Assembly: GCA_032358165.1 (NCBI GenBank)
Contig: JAALGY010000023.1
Location: 496,001-560,000 of the forward strand
Source: Diplosphaera chodatii
Taxonomy: Eukaryota > Chlorophyta > Trebouxiophyceae > Prasiolales > Stichococcaceae
Direction: 5' to 3'
Length of the DNA: 64,000 nucleotides
A program made the translations under genes and the position numbers. Below, piece by piece: positions 63,245 to 64,000 of the stretch (positions are counted from its first letter, which is position 1; each line of letters starts with the position of its first letter). A model generated the notes under the pieces. The model was not told where the DNA came from and did not search any database. It was given only the letters and a program-made list of their open reading frames with translations.

Positions 63245-64000
63245 ATGCATACAAAGACGACAATGCATCGACACTGCAATTACAAATGGGCGCTGCCGAT
63301 TATCCTGTCGGTGGCCGTGGTGTCGGTAGCACATGCACAGCAAGCAAGTGAGTCCTCAGCCTGCTGCTGTGTTCAGTCATGCAGCCTGGTGATGGAGACC
63401 TGAAATGCAACTTTGAGAAGTGCATGCCCTGAGTCGTCCGATAGGTCCTGCTGATTTGCCGCAGGTGCGCCGCCGTGCTGTAACATGCTCACAGCCGGCC
63501 CTGGCGCCAGCATCAACAGCATCGCCTCTGACGTCAACCTGCCGCCAGCCGCTGTTGCAGCATACAACCAGCTGAAGACTAATGCCAGCCTGCAGCAGGG
63601 ACAGTCGCTGAGTGTGCCATGTGGCCGCATCCTCGTGCTGCTGGCCGAACAGCTTGTGAGAAGCAGCAGCAGCGGCGGCAACAGCACTGCATCGAGTAAG
63701 GTTGCCTGAAGCTGGCACCGTGCAGCACTGCAGCTGACTTCATGATCCTCTGCATCTGACACGGCATGCCGTGCACGTCAATCATCAATAGGTTACAGCA
63801 CTTTTTGCATCATGCAGGTCAGTGTGTGCTGCCTTCTGGCGTCATCATAGGTGTGGTGATTTTGAGGCTGCAAGCAGTGTTCAATACAACATGAACCAAA
63901 TGATTTATGCCCTGCTGTTTCTGTGTATGTTTGCATGCACCCTTGCCTTCGCCACCCTAACGACATTGGCAGCTGCGAGTACAGATGCACCACAGCCTAG
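63245..64000 (+). CDS. Secreted LysM-domain protein (3' end outside window)
   Basis: Exons 63245-63347, 63465-63695, 63818-63850 and 63973 to the window end, phases agreeing. The N-terminus has a basic start (MHRHCNYKW), a hydrophobic core (ALPIILSVAVVSV) and a probable signal peptidase site after AHA. A LysM-like unit follows: two Cys, then GPGASINSIASDVNLPPAAV, AAYNQLKTNASLQQGQSLSV and PCG. LysM binds GlcNAc-containing glycans such as peptidoglycan or chitin. Cys residues flank the module, as expected outside the cell. Further LysM units or a catalytic domain may lie beyond 64000. ATG 63245 or 63263 could start. Confidence 0.7.

Overview
This is nuclear DNA of a green alga, most likely a chlorophyte and probably a trebouxiophyte; that placement is inference from gene content. 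Nearly every gene is cut into short exons (7-570 nt) by short spliceosomal introns. Donors are almost always GTG-type (GTGAGT, GTGCGC) and acceptors usually TGCAG. The gene set is that of a plastid-bearing green eukaryote: TIC21, dehydroascorbate reductase, an AUX/LAX carrier. Most models below were built by checking that donor and acceptor phases agree and that summed exon lengths are divisible by three. I see no rRNA, tRNA, CRISPR or transposase gene.

Layout. 1-903: 3' end of a Pro/Gln/Ala-rich gene (+). 1310-6092: four tandem, diverged copies of a small two-exon gene for an unrecognised protein with one hydrophobic segment (+), the most novel feature here. 6700-10402: phytanoyl-CoA dioxygenase-like (-). 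11593-13990: ZIP metal transporter (+). 14252-15087: 96-aa acidic protein (-). 15635-18339: RMT2-type arginine methyltransferase with ankyrin repeats (-). 18696-21593: Ala-rich coiled-coil protein (+). 22206-23251: BTB/POZ protein (+). 23543-27142: UTP18 (-). 27738-29816: dehydroascorbate reductase (+). 30481-33579: AhpC/TSA-like protein without its redox cysteines (-). 34189-37153: SURF6/Rrp14 (-). 37599-40601: TauD/TfdA dioxygenase (-). 41385-45860: AUX/LAX carrier in 21 exons (+). 46531-50332: TAF1A-like Pol I factor (+). 51141-52574: TIC21 (-). 53265-57982: SRPK kinase (-). 58687-62754: NDUFAF7/MidA (+). 63245-64000: secreted LysM protein, cut by the window end (+).

Functional themes. Ribosome production is represented by UTP18 (SSU processome), SURF6 (nucleolar assembly), TAF1A-like (Pol I initiation) and RMT2 (known in yeast for a ribosomal protein target). 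Organelle genes are TIC21 (plastid), NDUFAF7 (mitochondrial complex I assembly) and a possibly targeted DHAR. Two Fe/2-oxoglutarate dioxygenases (PhyH and TauD types) are present. These genes are not an operon; they are independently transcribed and the linkage may be chance.

Other points of note: four introns best explained by GC-AG splicing, all with AG|GCG donors; one AUX/LAX intron flanked by an exact 8-bp direct repeat, as expected for transposon-like intron gain; several micro-exons; and compact divergent promoters such as UTP18/DHAR.
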